Positions 44,981 through 54,817 of a stretch of 64,000 bases of DNA are shown piece by piece. Where the stretch lies: assembly GCA_020974905.1 (NCBI GenBank), contig CP087563.1:2356001-2420000 (forward strand), read 5' to 3'. Each line of letters begins with the position of its first letter. Position 1 is the first letter of the stretch. Both the position numbers and the translations under genes were made by a program. The notes beneath the pieces are model-generated. The model worked only from the letters and a program-made list of their open reading frames with translations. It was not told the DNA's origin and ran no database searches. Source of the DNA: Planctomycetes bacterium syqfu. GTDB lineage: Bacteria > Planctomycetota > Phycisphaerae > Phycisphaerales > Phycisphaeraceae.

Positions 44981-47023
44981 ATGATCAAGTGGTTCCAATA
45001 CGTTCTGTTTCTTTCTGGATTCCTGACGGTATCCGTATGGGCTCAGACAACCCCGCAATGGCCGTTTAATCAGACCTCTCCCTCAACACTCCGTCAGATG
45101 TCACGTAAAGTTTTTATTCATTATTTCAGTCCATTCCCGATATCAATTGATAATAACGACGGCTGGAATGATTACTATGAAAAGGGTTATCTGAACCCCA
45201 GTGGTGAAAACAACAAACATATTTCCTATGGCGGCTTTATACGCCAACGCCCATTGCCACGTATCAAGCTGACTGATTCGGACTGGTACGTACAGGACAT
45301 GAAAACTGAAATCCTACGTGCAGCGGCATTGGGTGCTGACGGTTTCAGCTATGACATGCTTTCAACTGATACGACGAGTATCCATTGGCAACGCCTGCTA
45401 TATCTGCTCCAAGCAGCCAATGATATGAACAATGGTTTTAAGATCCTGTTGATGCCTGATATGACTGCAGGCTACAAAACAATCAGTGCATCAGACATGG
45501 CAGACAGATTGGCTTTAGTCGCTTCTGATCCGGCGGTGTACCATTTGAACGATGGCAGTTTGGTCATCGCTCCATACAACGCTCAATCACGTCCATTGTT
45601 ATTTTGGCAGGATTTTGAAAATGAAATGAATACTCGGAATATCGACTTCATTCTCTGGCCGACTTACCAGGGATGGTGGCAATATATTGGTACCTATGCA
45701 CCGGTCTCATCAGGCTTTTCTGATTGGGGTGTGTCGGCGGTGGCCTGGCAACCGGATCGAGCTACGAAATTAGCAACCTTGTGGCATTGGGGATTGGATT
45801 TTATGGCACCCGTGCGACCACAGGACTTCAGACCACAGCATCAGTTTGGGTTTGAAGGTGGCAACAGTGCGCTCTTTCGGGCGCAATGGGACACTGCCAT
45901 GAATGAAGCAGATGCGCTATGGGCGCAGATCATTTCCTGGAATGATTATTCTGAAGCAACCGAAATTGCGCCTTCCACCTGCACCCGTCATGCATTCTAT
46001 GACTTGGCAGCCTACTATATCAGTTGGTTTAAAACTCAGCAGCAACCTCAGATTGTTCGCGATGCAATATATTATTTTTATCGCACGCAACCAACCGATG
46101 CCATCCCTTCATCACCTTACCAAACCGCACCCTTTTCGGTTCAAGGCGGTGCAGAAAACATGATCGAATTACTGGGGTTTCTCACCGCACCCGGAACCTT
46201 GGAAATTACCATTAACGGACAGACATACAGCAGCAATGTGGGGGCAGGCATTCAATCACTCTCAGTGCCATTGGACAATGGGATTCCCCAGTTCAAACTC
46301 AAACGTAATGGTCAGACAGTTATGTCTCGTCTTGGCAATTGGGAAATATCAGATCAAATAGAATATTCCAACCTGTTGGTCCATGCTGATGGCGGGACAA
46401 ATGAAAGTACACGTATCTATTTACAAATGGGAGAATTGGTTGAAAATGTAACGGAGTATGAATCGACCAATTGTAATGTGATCATGGGTGACCCGGCATT
46501 GGTGACACTGCCTCAGACTTCGCCTCCCTATTATGCCAACCTCACCGAAGACCAGTTGGGCTCCTTTACCATGACGATTGGCCCGTCGACTTTTACATCA
46601 AATGGCAAAATCAACTTTGGTAATCAAATCCAATTGCTCGATGGCCAAGAGGTTGTTTTTTTTATCAACCGCCACGAAATGGATGATGCGGGTGGCTGGA
46701 TTGCTAATTTTCTGAGTATCAAAGGCAGTAATGGCAACAAAATCAATATTGTTTTACGTGATCCGGCCAATGCCTACATTTCGTCATTTTTACCCAACTT
46801 TGCTGTAGAAACCAGCAATGTCAATGTGACTTATCCGGCGGTTTATCGCATCCGCAAGCTCGGCAACACGTTGGCTTTTGTTTACAACAACACTGTTATG
46901 TACACCGCTGATGCGACGGACTCTGTGGGACTTGATGAGATTGAAATTTACATGACAGCCCAGAATGCGGCCGCAAAATCCCTTGTGGCGTTCCAGGCGA
47001 TCCAGATTAGAGAAATACCGTAA
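44981..47023 (+). CDS. Secreted GH71-family alpha-1,3-glucanase-like enzyme
   Basis: 680 residues with a signal peptide (about 1-22, FLSGFLTVSVWAQ); TGAGGAG lies 8-9 bases before the ATG. The GH71 landmarks are RKVFIHYFSPFP, LRAAALGADGFSYDMLS, and QIISWNDYSEATEIAPST. After the catalytic domain (about 35-380) come two beta-rich regions: ~400-470 with LEITINGQTYSS, and ~470-680, a concanavalin-like sandwich (FTMTIGPSTFTSNGKINFGN). GH71 enzymes cleave alpha-1,3-glucans or related alpha-glucans. The family call rests on pattern recognition; substrate is inferred. Confidence 0.8.
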   Translation: MIKWFQYVLFLSGFLTVSVWAQTTPQWPFNQTSPSTLRQMSRKVFIHYFSPFPISIDNNDGWNDYYEKGYLNPSGENNKHISYGGFIRQRPLPRIKLTDSDWYVQDMKTEILRAAALGADGFSYDMLSTDTTSIHWQRLLYLLQAANDMNNGFKILLMPDMTAGYKTISASDMADRLALVASDPAVYHLNDGSLVIAPYNAQSRPLLFWQDFENEMNTRNIDFILWPTYQGWWQYIGTYAPVSSGFSDWGVSAVAWQPDRATKLATLWHWGLDFMAPVRPQDFRPQHQFGFEGGNSALFRAQWDTAMNEADALWAQIISWNDYSEATEIAPSTCTRHAFYDLAAYYISWFKTQQQPQIVRDAIYYFYRTQPTDAIPSSPYQTAPFSVQGGAENMIELLGFLTAPGTLEITINGQTYSSNVGAGIQSLSVPLDNGIPQFKLKRNGQTVMSRLGNWEISDQIEYSNLLVHADGGTNESTRIYLQMGELVENVTEYESTNCNVIMGDPALVTLPQTSPPYYANLTEDQLGSFTMTIGPSTFTSNGKINFGNQIQLLDGQEVVFFINRHEMDDAGGWIANFLSIKGSNGNKINIVLRDPANAYISSFLPNFAVETSNVNVTYPAVYRIRKLGNTLAFVYNNTVMYTADATDSVGLDEIEIYMTAQNAAAKSLVAFQAIQIREIP

Positions 47024-47097
47024 TGCTACCTTCGGTCCATGAATTGATCGATTCATAGCCATGGTACATGGTCAATTAACCAGCAATCAGTAGCAAT

Positions 47098-48438
47098 TTA
47101 CTTTGAAAATTCATCACTGATTTGATCAGCAAAGGCACCGAACATTTCATCGGTCATACACTGAATTTCTTCCAGGGAACAAACCGCAGCTGTTAAAGGA
47201 TCCAGTGCGATGGCCTGGAAAACCTTTCGACGCGAACCTTCCAAAGCACCCGCTGCTCCGAGCATCTGGAAATTGATCATATTTCGATTCAAACCGGCCA
47301 ACTGCTCCGGATAGTCTGGCACCTGACATGGCGTGATCCCATTGGCATCGACCATACAGGGGACTTCCACGCAACATGCCTGGGGGAGATTGGGGATCAA
47401 TCCGTGATTCATCACGTTGAGATTGGCACACATGATCTGATCATTCTCTATCGCATTGATCAACTGCACGCCATATTCATCGCTGGGTGACAGATCAATA
47501 TCCTGATTGCCCGAGACGATATCGGCGATTTTCTTTTCATTGTCGACCTGCATCTGAGCACAAACATGCAAGGACGCACCTGAAGTACCATGTTCCATAC
47601 TGTAGGACTTGTCGAATCCTTCGGGCAGAGAGCAGTAGCGTTCAATCAGATCAGGCCGCTTGCGAAAGTATGGAATGTACTCGCTGCCATGCCCGCTGGA
47701 TTCGGTGGGGAAATAGCCGAAGTGTCGCATCAGTTCAAAGCGAACGCGATCCTTTTCATAGATAGCAGCTTGTTTCATCGCTTGGCGCAATCGGGGGTAG
47801 GCATCCTTGCGATTGACTTCGAATTTCAGGAAAAAGGCCTGATGATTCACACCAGCCACGAAGTGATTAACCTGGTTTGGGTCAACATCAATATACTTTG
47901 CCAATTGCGCGACAGTATGTTGCACGCTATGACATAATCCAAAAACCTTCACCGTCTGGGCACGTCGGCACAGAGCAATCGTATTAAGAGACATGGGATT
48001 GACGTAGTTCAGCAAGTAGGCTCCCGGACACACTTGCTCCATGGCATCAAGCACTTCGAATAAATGTTTGAGAGTCCGTAGACCACGAAACATCCCACCC
48101 GGTCCCATGCTGTCTGCGACAACCTGGTCAACACCATACTTGCGTGGAATGTCCTGTTCGACGCGTTGATGTTCCAGTGTTCCGGAGCGGAAAATCGTGA
48201 TGACATATTGGGCATCCTGCAATGCCGTGTTCAGATCAGTGGTTGCGATATAGTTTGGTTTGATATTGATTTTCTCACCGATTTTTTCGGTAAAGACAAC
48301 TGCTGCATCCAATCGTTTCTGATCGATATCCATCAATGCGATCCGGCTGTCTTTTAATGTCGGGTTGCGCAGAATATCCTTGATGAAATTTTGAGTAAAA
48401 ATAACCCCACCAGCACCAATGATTGCTATATTTGCCAT
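47098..48438 (-). CDS. GH4-family NAD- and Mn-dependent glycosidase, alpha-galactosidase type
   Basis: 446 residues, cytosolic. IAIIGAGGVIFTQNFIKDIL binds NAD; VADSMGPGGMFRGLRT and YLLNYVNPMSLNTIALCRR are family motifs. GLCHSVQ has the metal-binding Cys (C169), and the CHSV signature is the one usually linked with alpha-galactosidases (MelA) within GH4. GH4 works by NAD-mediated oxidation, elimination and re-reduction, so it can cleave alpha- or beta-linkages and also uronides. Last gene of the operon, releasing the sugar that the other enzymes process. Confidence 0.9.
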   Translation of the reverse strand: MANIAIIGAGGVIFTQNFIKDILRNPTLKDSRIALMDIDQKRLDAAVVFTEKIGEKINIKPNYIATTDLNTALQDAQYVITIFRSGTLEHQRVEQDIPRKYGVDQVVADSMGPGGMFRGLRTLKHLFEVLDAMEQVCPGAYLLNYVNPMSLNTIALCRRAQTVKVFGLCHSVQHTVAQLAKYIDVDPNQVNHFVAGVNHQAFFLKFEVNRKDAYPRLRQAMKQAAIYEKDRVRFELMRHFGYFPTESSGHGSEYIPYFRKRPDLIERYCSLPEGFDKSYSMEHGTSGASLHVCAQMQVDNEKKIADIVSGNQDIDLSPSDEYGVQLINAIENDQIMCANLNVMNHGLIPNLPQACCVEVPCMVDANGITPCQVPDYPEQLAGLNRNMINFQMLGAAGALEGSRRKVFQAIALDPLTAAVCSLEEIQCMTDEMFGAFADQISDEFSK

Positions 48439-48476
48439 GATGGCATTTCCCTGTCAAAAATAAAATATCAGTTCGG

Positions 48477-49841
48477 TCAACTCATCACGACCGGTTCAAT
48501 TTTCAGAAGCCTGCACAGGTCGATCAGTTGGGGAACAATTTCCCCGTGCACCACGGAGAAATGATGTTCGAAGCCCTGATAGACGAGTGTTTGAGCAAGG
48601 GTCGGCAAGTCAACATCAAATTTGATTTGCATGGGGTTACCACGCAACAACTGAGACGTTTTTTCGGCTGTCCCTGACGTTATGAGCATTCGGTAACCAT
48701 CACCAGTTTGATTTTCACTGAGTCTTGCCATGGTCACGCGACCGGGTTTGATCGGAAACTCCACGGTAATGCCCTTCACTTCACCGCCGTCGATAATGGA
48801 GTGTTTATGCAATTGGGGCTCGGCATCAGTACTGCAAAGGGACTTAGGTGCCGCTCCGCAATGCCAAGTCACACCGGTGTTGTTGTCGCCGTCGATTGAA
48901 ATCAGATCACAGAAAAATGGCAGGTTGCCGGTAAGCGTATGTTGGATTGCCATGGTGAGTGTACCATAGACATCGCCTTCACATCCGACAGGAATTGCAA
49001 TGTCGTTGAGCATGCTGGAAACCGCACAAACGCTGACACCAAACAGGTCGCCAAACTCCGGCCAGCATCGCACCGCAAAACTGTCGAGCTGATACTTGTC
49101 TTTGAGTTGCATCAATGCCTGATACAACGCAGCGCTTTTATTTAACTCCTCAGATTCAACACCGTGATTGGAGGCTGATTGCGTTAATTGCACCAGTCCC
49201 TGCTGCTGTAACGACGGATCAATTTTTCGAGACAGTTCCACGAGCTCCCACAACGTGATCAACTCGATCTCAACCCCAAGTTCCCGGCGAAGAAGCAACT
49301 CATTGGCATCGGATGTATAAAAGCCTGGAACACGATTGCCCAGTAGTCCGAGTTTGAATTGTGAGAGTTGTTTGCGGCAGGCACAGACTTTTAATTGCCC
49401 CTGGAGTTTGGGTAATGCCTCATTCATGTCAGCATGCACGTGCAGATAGTCATGCCCGAGTTTCCAAAGTGTGTGGGCATTCATATTCACCGCACAAAAC
49501 GAATTGGCACTTAATCGTCCTCCCTGCATCGGTGGTTCAGGCATGGACCAGAACACCACTGGCACCTTCAAGCGTTTGGCCAACATTGGAACAATGGTCC
49601 CTAATGCAAAGGTGGTAAAATGGATCACCAGCACATCAACCTGCGATTGGGCGAAAGTGTCAGCCAGTTGATCTGCTTCCTGGTCGGTGGTGATCAATGC
49701 GTCCCCACCAGCAACGGTTGCATCGGGCATTGCTTCTTTGAGTACTGCCAATCCCTGCTCACGAATCTGATCCAATCGTGCATCAGCCCAACTGCTTTTG
49801 GCACAGGGGACGTATCCAATGGTGAACTTGTGTTGTGACAT
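48477..49841 (-). CDS. L-fucose/L-arabinose isomerase-family protein
   Basis: 454 residues from the ATG at 49841; a TTG at 49865 overlapping the upstream stop (TTGA) would add eight residues. The N-terminal GYVPCAKSSWADARLDQIRE and VDVLVIHFTTFALGTIVPML form the Rossmann-like first domain; RCWPEFGDLFGVSVCAVSSM and PVGCEGDVYGTLTMAIQHTL carry conserved metal-site Glu/Asp residues, and a C-terminal His segment follows (FEHHFSVVHGE). The family converts aldoses to ketoses. Here it probably isomerises the sugar liberated by the GH4 enzyme before phosphorylation. The exact sugar is unknown. Confidence 0.85.
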   Translation of the reverse strand: MSQHKFTIGYVPCAKSSWADARLDQIREQGLAVLKEAMPDATVAGGDALITTDQEADQLADTFAQSQVDVLVIHFTTFALGTIVPMLAKRLKVPVVFWSMPEPPMQGGRLSANSFCAVNMNAHTLWKLGHDYLHVHADMNEALPKLQGQLKVCACRKQLSQFKLGLLGNRVPGFYTSDANELLLRRELGVEIELITLWELVELSRKIDPSLQQQGLVQLTQSASNHGVESEELNKSAALYQALMQLKDKYQLDSFAVRCWPEFGDLFGVSVCAVSSMLNDIAIPVGCEGDVYGTLTMAIQHTLTGNLPFFCDLISIDGDNNTGVTWHCGAAPKSLCSTDAEPQLHKHSIIDGGEVKGITVEFPIKPGRVTMARLSENQTGDGYRMLITSGTAEKTSQLLRGNPMQIKFDVDLPTLAQTLVYQGFEHHFSVVHGEIVPQLIDLCRLLKIEPVVMS

Positions 49842-49861
49842 GTGCGTATTCAACTTTCCAT

Positions 49862-50704
49862 TCAATGGACGGCTTGCGACATACTTGCCAATCGTATTTT
49901 ACGACTGGCTAATTCGGAGATACGGTCGACGACCGGATCCATCAACAAATCAACGGGGACAAAACGCTCACCATTGGCTTTGATCTGATCCCGAAGGGCA
50001 TACTGATATTCGGCCATGAATTCAGTGGCAATGTTGAGCTTGGCAAAACCCGATACAATGACCTGCTGTACTTTATCATCCGGTGTATCCGACCCGCCGT
50101 GCAGGACCAATGGAATGCTCACCATTTCACCAATCTCTTTAGCCAATTCCGTCCGGATCACCGGGATCGTCTTGTAAAAACCATGCGACGTTCCGACGGC
50201 TGCGGCCAAGGCGTCCACGCTCGTTTGCTGAGCAAAATGCAGGACTTCTTTTGCAGACGGCAAAGGTGTTTTGTCATTCTCGGTATACGGAATGTGTCCC
50301 ACTTCACCTTCGATGGTCAATCCCGCATCATGGGCCAGCTTCACAGCCAAAGATGTCTGCTTGATGTTCTCATCGTAAGGCAAGGTCGAACCGTCAAACA
50401 TCACAGAAGTAAACCCATAGGCAATGGCCTTTTCGACGTGGTCCAACGACTGCCCATGGTCCAGATGCAAAGCGATTTTCAAGTTCGTTTGCTCTGCCAG
50501 GTGTCGGACCAGTGCTGCGACATAGTGCGCTTTGCCGGTGTCAAACAACCTGTGAAAAACCTGGCAGATGACCGGCCGCTGCTCTCTTGCTGCAGCCTGC
50601 AATACCGCTGTAACCGTTTCGCAGTTTACGACATTAAACGCACACACCGCACGACCTTCTGCACGAGCTTGTGGCAGGATTTGATTTAAATCAACCAATG
50701 GCAT
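49862..50704 (-). CDS. Class II fructose/tagatose-bisphosphate-type aldolase
   Basis: 280 residues. LKIALHLDHGQSLDHVEKAI and VMFDGSTLPYDENI give the zinc-binding His and active-site Asp region; TIEGEVGHIPY, AAAVGTSHGFYK and IPLVLHGGSDTPDD give the remaining zinc ligands and phosphate loop. Such aldolases (Fba, GatY/KbaY, IolJ) split ketose phosphates into DHAP and an aldehyde. With IolB and a PfkB kinase in the same operon, an IolJ-like role (releasing malonic semialdehyde) is one option; cleavage of a 6-modified ketose 1-phosphate is the other. Confidence 0.88.
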   Translation of the reverse strand: MPLVDLNQILPQARAEGRAVCAFNVVNCETVTAVLQAAAREQRPVICQVFHRLFDTGKAHYVAALVRHLAEQTNLKIALHLDHGQSLDHVEKAIAYGFTSVMFDGSTLPYDENIKQTSLAVKLAHDAGLTIEGEVGHIPYTENDKTPLPSAKEVLHFAQQTSVDALAAAVGTSHGFYKTIPVIRTELAKEIGEMVSIPLVLHGGSDTPDDKVQQVIVSGFAKLNIATEFMAEYQYALRDQIKANGERFVPVDLLMDPVVDRISELASRKIRLASMSQAVH

Positions 50705-50728
50705 TGAATACGATCACTTTCTTACATC

Positions 50729-51766
50729 TCAGACATTTGCAGGACTGGCCAGCAAGGCTTCTTCCAGACTCATCACATCAATCCCCGCACCGCGTAGAAT
50801 ACGCAGCGTGTATGGGCTGGCGGTTACGATCCGATCCATTGCTTGATCCATCATGTTTTTGAATCGATCAAGCATCAACTCGACCAGCCTTGGATACAGT
50901 TGATCCATGACCATGGCCGCTTCTCCCAGCGCATAGGACTCTTCTGGATTCGTACCAAAGGGTTTGAGTTGATAGCCCGACTGCTCAAGCAATTGCCTGG
51001 GCTCTGTCACGATATCGTTGTAGTTTCGAAGATAGTCACTGTCGATATAGTAGACGCTTTGATCATTGGTACTGAGCGTTACTTTACCTGCGTCGACGAG
51101 ACGGGCAAGATATGTTGAGCTATGCTCGATCGTGATCCCATCCCAATCAATCCCCCACTTGGGATAGTCATTTTTCAGAGCATCAAATGCCGCGGGGGAA
51201 TTGGTCACTACCGTCATACACCCGGACTTTTTAATCAGTGAAGTGATCTGCTGAGCCATCTGTTTGGCTTGATCCCAAAAGCCCAGGACGAAGGGCGTTT
51301 TCCCGGTGTCATTAACATGAAGCATTTGCACCGTCTTGCCTGTCAGATGCAGGAATTGATGCTCGAAAGCATCTTCATGTGTACTTAGGATCAGGACGTC
51401 CTGCCCCTCGCCAATGAGTTTGGGGGCAAATTGCTGTTCAATGGATTGGACCAATTGCGATACGGCATCAGGAGCCAGATTTTGTTCCACGATATCGTGT
51501 CGCGCCTGTAGAACCAGACCCGCTTCATCGTAATGGCTGACACAGTGTTTGCGACAAGCTGCACTGAGTGTGCTTTGGTACATCGCATTGATGAAATCAG
51601 GATTGGCCAACTGCTGGGGATTCATACGAATGCGATCGAGGACCAGAGCCCTGCCGCGCGGTGTGTCTGCTTCGCGAAACGACACGTTACCTGTGGTGTC
51701 CAGATGGCGACACATAAAACAGAACCGGCAGGCATCAATGACGTCAGAGTGTGTTTGAATATGCAT
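50729..51766 (-). CDS. Iron-sulfur protein, GlcF/LutA-related partner of the FAD oxidase
   Basis: 345 residues. Cys13, Cys16 and Cys19 (ACRFCFMCRH) and Cys71/Cys75 (AACRKHC) resemble the two ferredoxin-type clusters of GlcF/LutA-like proteins. The CCG (CX31-38CCX33-34CXXC) repeats that normally follow are absent, although the C-terminal region is otherwise of similar size. It starts 53 bp after the GlcD-type gene and is most likely its electron-transfer subunit. At least one 4Fe-4S cluster is plausible; the second is incomplete as seen. Confidence 0.75.
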   Translation of the reverse strand: MHIQTHSDVIDACRFCFMCRHLDTTGNVSFREADTPRGRALVLDRIRMNPQQLANPDFINAMYQSTLSAACRKHCVSHYDEAGLVLQARHDIVEQNLAPDAVSQLVQSIEQQFAPKLIGEGQDVLILSTHEDAFEHQFLHLTGKTVQMLHVNDTGKTPFVLGFWDQAKQMAQQITSLIKKSGCMTVVTNSPAAFDALKNDYPKWGIDWDGITIEHSSTYLARLVDAGKVTLSTNDQSVYYIDSDYLRNYNDIVTEPRQLLEQSGYQLKPFGTNPEESYALGEAAMVMDQLYPRLVELMLDRFKNMMDQAMDRIVTASPYTLRILRGAGIDVMSLEEALLASPANV

Positions 51767-51819
51767 GGTAATAACCTCGCTCGGATTGAGCTTATGATTG
51801 ATTCGTTAAAGACTCAGGC

Positions 51820-53259
51820 TCAGGCACCAAAGCCCATTTTGCCGGGGTTCATGATGTTGTTGGGGTCCATGACTTTCTTGATGCGTTTGAGAATGTCGAA
51901 CGCGTTGCCATAGAGTTCGGGCATCATGCGTCCGAGCTTCAGCCCCACGCCGTGGTGTTCGTTGATCACGCCACCATTTGCCATTGCAGCACGGATGGCC
52001 ATGTCCCAAATCTTGTTGTACAGCGCGGTTGCTTCGTGCGGATCATTTGGCGGATCATCGATGATGAAGCGGGCATAGAGCATGCAGCCCCATTCATACC
52101 AGTGAGAAAAGTGCCCGATGAACGTAGCCTGCGGGAAATTTTCGGCGACCACTTTTTTCATGGCCCAATAGACATTTTCAATATTGGCAAAGGTGGCTAC
52201 GGTGTCGAGTGTGCCGAAGGCTTGAGGCATATGGAACATGTACGGCGGGTAGAAAAACTTGTAGCGATTGTCCCACCAGATCTGGCCCATCTCCGTGCCG
52301 AGGTCCTCGGGTTCTTGTTTTTGGCAGATCTCACAGGCCTTGGCCATCTCCAGATCCACCATCGCTTCCGGACCATCAAAGCCAAAGACGAGATACGAAC
52401 CTTCACGGTCGATACCCAGCACTTTCTTGATGAGCTTGGCAGTCTCAGGCGTGTCATACAAACGGATGACCGCTGGACGCAAACGGCTGGTCATAATTTC
52501 CGCCCCGGCAGCCATGGCAGTTGTCATGTCCTTAAACAAAAACGCATGAAACTTGCGGCATTCAGGGATCGGGTGAATCTTGAGTGTCACCTTGGTCATC
52601 ACACCGAGCGTCCCTTCGCTGCCTAAAAACATCTGCGTCAAATCAGGACCCGACGCATGACGCGGCACGGGTAACGTGTTGATCACTTCACCTTCGGGCG
52701 TCACCATTTCCAGCGACATGACCATGTCTTCAATCTTGCCATACTTGGTCGAAAGTACGCCGGTCCCGCGATGAGCCAGGAATCCGCCGAGTGTCGCGCA
52801 GGCAATGGAAGCGGGAAAGTGCATCGTGGAATAGCCTGCTTTTTCCGTGGCCCATTCGAGTTGCTGCATATTACAGCCCGTCTCAGCGGTGATGGTCAGT
52901 GATTTCTCGTCAATCTCGATAATCTTGTTGAGCTTTTTGGTGTCCAGACTGATGCCGCCATAAATCGGCAATGCGCCACCTTGCGAACCGGACCCGCCCC
53001 CCCATGGCGTGACGGGAATTTTGTAGTTGTTGGCAATTTTCATGACCTTGGCCACATCCTGAGCCGACTCCGGCGTAACAATGATCTGCGGGGGTTGCGG
53101 TGGGCAATTGCGATCATGCCAAAGTTCGGGAACCCAGTAATAGTCGATCGAATGGCCGAGTTTGTCAGCATCATCCGTCCGCACATTCTCTTCGCCCACA
53201 GCCCATTTCAATTCGCTGTGGATCATTTCAAAGTGATAATTGTCGGTCTGCAGAATCAT
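51820..53259 (-). CDS. GlcD-type FAD-binding oxidase (2-hydroxyacid dehydrogenase)
   Basis: 479 residues. PQIIVTPESAQDVAKVMKIA then PVTPWGGGSGSQGGALPIYG is the PCMH FAD-binding domain of the glycolate oxidase GlcD/D-lactate dehydrogenase family; the C-terminal FAD-oxidase cap ends with NEHHGVGLKLGRMMPE, which holds the flavin-proximal His. Substrates are usually D-lactate, glycolate or longer 2-hydroxy acids, with electrons passed to an Fe-S partner, here the next gene. In this operon it may oxidise the acid formed from the aldolase's aldehyde product. Confidence 0.9.
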   Translation of the reverse strand: MILQTDNYHFEMIHSELKWAVGEENVRTDDADKLGHSIDYYWVPELWHDRNCPPQPPQIIVTPESAQDVAKVMKIANNYKIPVTPWGGGSGSQGGALPIYGGISLDTKKLNKIIEIDEKSLTITAETGCNMQQLEWATEKAGYSTMHFPASIACATLGGFLAHRGTGVLSTKYGKIEDMVMSLEMVTPEGEVINTLPVPRHASGPDLTQMFLGSEGTLGVMTKVTLKIHPIPECRKFHAFLFKDMTTAMAAGAEIMTSRLRPAVIRLYDTPETAKLIKKVLGIDREGSYLVFGFDGPEAMVDLEMAKACEICQKQEPEDLGTEMGQIWWDNRYKFFYPPYMFHMPQAFGTLDTVATFANIENVYWAMKKVVAENFPQATFIGHFSHWYEWGCMLYARFIIDDPPNDPHEATALYNKIWDMAIRAAMANGGVINEHHGVGLKLGRMMPELYGNAFDILKRIKKVMDPNNIMNPGKMGFGA

Positions 53260-53308
53260 GTTGGTAAACCTTTCAAGTGGTCATGGGTCACGACGACAGA
53301 AGACCCAT

Positions 53309-54811
53309 TTAATCTTGAGCATATTCGTGATAGACATCCGCCAGGACATCATGAATGCGGTAGTAAAGTTTGATCGACTTTTCATAGACAGCCTGGTTTT
53401 GTGGATCAGGATGCACCGGGTCGCGATGGGTTAAACACGTATTGACCGCAGCGCGTTGATCAGCAAACACGCCGATCCCCACACCCGCCAGCAAAGCCGA
53501 ACCAAACGAAGCGTCACAGGCTTGTGGTCGAAGCACCGGTTTGCCAAAGACATCAGCAATGATCTGCGACCAAAGTTCGCTTTTGGCACCACCGCCAATG
53601 AGTCGGAATTCGGTCACCGGCAATTGCATCTGTTCAATGGTCCTAAAGCAATCCCGCAGTGAAAACACAACGCCTTCAAGTAACGCGCGAATGAAGTCAG
53701 CCTGCGTATGCTGCATCGTCGCACCGACAAAGCTGGCCCGCAGGTCCGCATCCCAGTACGGTGCGCGTTCGCCTTGCAAATAAGGATGAAACATCAATCT
53801 ACCGGCACCGGGGCAACTCTCCACAGCCAACTGATCCATCCATTGGTATATGTTTTTAACGCCCGTTGGCAATTGTGTGTCACGATAAAACACATCGCGG
53901 AACCATCTCTGACAACGAGCAGCAGAATTGGTGGCCACCACCGTAAACCACATGCCCGGGATGATGTGCGAATAGGTCAGCGTCCGCGTGTTGGGGACCG
54001 GCTTGTCGGTCATGACATTGACGTTACCTGCCGTGGCTAACTTGAGAATGCAACTGCCTGGCGTAATGGCACCGGCAGCGTAGTCTTCAATCGCCGCGTC
54101 ACTGCTCCCGCAAATCACCGGCAGGCCCTGGGGCAAACCAAACTCACTGGCCCCCTTCTCCGATATCCGCCCGGCGATGTCAGTGGGTTCGAGCAATGCA
54201 GGCAGAACATCTGTTTTCAAACCCACAAGGTCCAGCAACGACTCGGACCATGACTGTTTTGCCATGTCGAAAAACAAGGTTCCCTGTGCGTCGATCCGAT
54301 CCGTCACCCATTGATCGGTCATGCGCCACCGGACATAGTCTTTGACAAACATGATGTGACGGGTTTGTTGTAAGGTTTGCGGTTCATTCTGCTTTAACCA
54401 CATCAACTGCGGCAAGGTCCATGTCGGTGCGGCAGCCTGATATGCGGTATCAAAAACCAAATCACCATACCTGTCATTGAGCAACATGGATTGCTGAACG
54501 CTTCTTTGATCCGTCCACATGATCGTCGGTCGGATGACATGCATGTGTTCATCAAGCAGCACTGCATTGTGTGTCGAACCGTCGACTGCCAATGCTGCGA
54601 CATTCTGAAAATCAAAGGCGTTGCGGGAACGCATCTCAGAGAGAATCTCGCGTACCGCATCACACCAATCATCCGGATTCTGTTCAGCAAAACCAGGACT
54701 GGGATGCGAAGTGGCATACTCGGCAAAGCCTTCGTCGAGCACCTTACCTGCCTCATCAATCGCAGTGATCTTGCAGCCGCTGGTTCCAATGTCAATGCCA
54801 AGTAATACCAT
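53309..54811 (-). CDS. FGGY-family kinase, xylulokinase-like
   Basis: 500 residues from the ATG at 54811 (a GTG one codon earlier is possible). MVLLGIDIGTSGCKITAID is the phosphate motif; ALAVDGSTHNAVLLDEH and TIMWTDQRSVQQ align with xylulokinase; CGSSDAAIEDYAAGAITPGS carries the catalytic Asp; and FRLIGGGAKSELWSQIIADV is the adenosine motif. It phosphorylates a ketose, perhaps the product of the isomerase in this operon. That two kinases of different families (this and a PfkB) share the operon is unusual. Confidence 0.88.
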   Translation of the reverse strand: MVLLGIDIGTSGCKITAIDEAGKVLDEGFAEYATSHPSPGFAEQNPDDWCDAVREILSEMRSRNAFDFQNVAALAVDGSTHNAVLLDEHMHVIRPTIMWTDQRSVQQSMLLNDRYGDLVFDTAYQAAAPTWTLPQLMWLKQNEPQTLQQTRHIMFVKDYVRWRMTDQWVTDRIDAQGTLFFDMAKQSWSESLLDLVGLKTDVLPALLEPTDIAGRISEKGASEFGLPQGLPVICGSSDAAIEDYAAGAITPGSCILKLATAGNVNVMTDKPVPNTRTLTYSHIIPGMWFTVVATNSAARCQRWFRDVFYRDTQLPTGVKNIYQWMDQLAVESCPGAGRLMFHPYLQGERAPYWDADLRASFVGATMQHTQADFIRALLEGVVFSLRDCFRTIEQMQLPVTEFRLIGGGAKSELWSQIIADVFGKPVLRPQACDASFGSALLAGVGIGVFADQRAAVNTCLTHRDPVHPDPQNQAVYEKSIKLYYRIHDVLADVYHEYAQD

Positions 54812-54817
54812 CACCCA

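Noticed and set aside
47024-47097. CCATG-GTA-CATGG and AATTGA/TCAATT symmetry between convergent genes as terminators
   Set aside because: Short stems without T-runs; not convincing.
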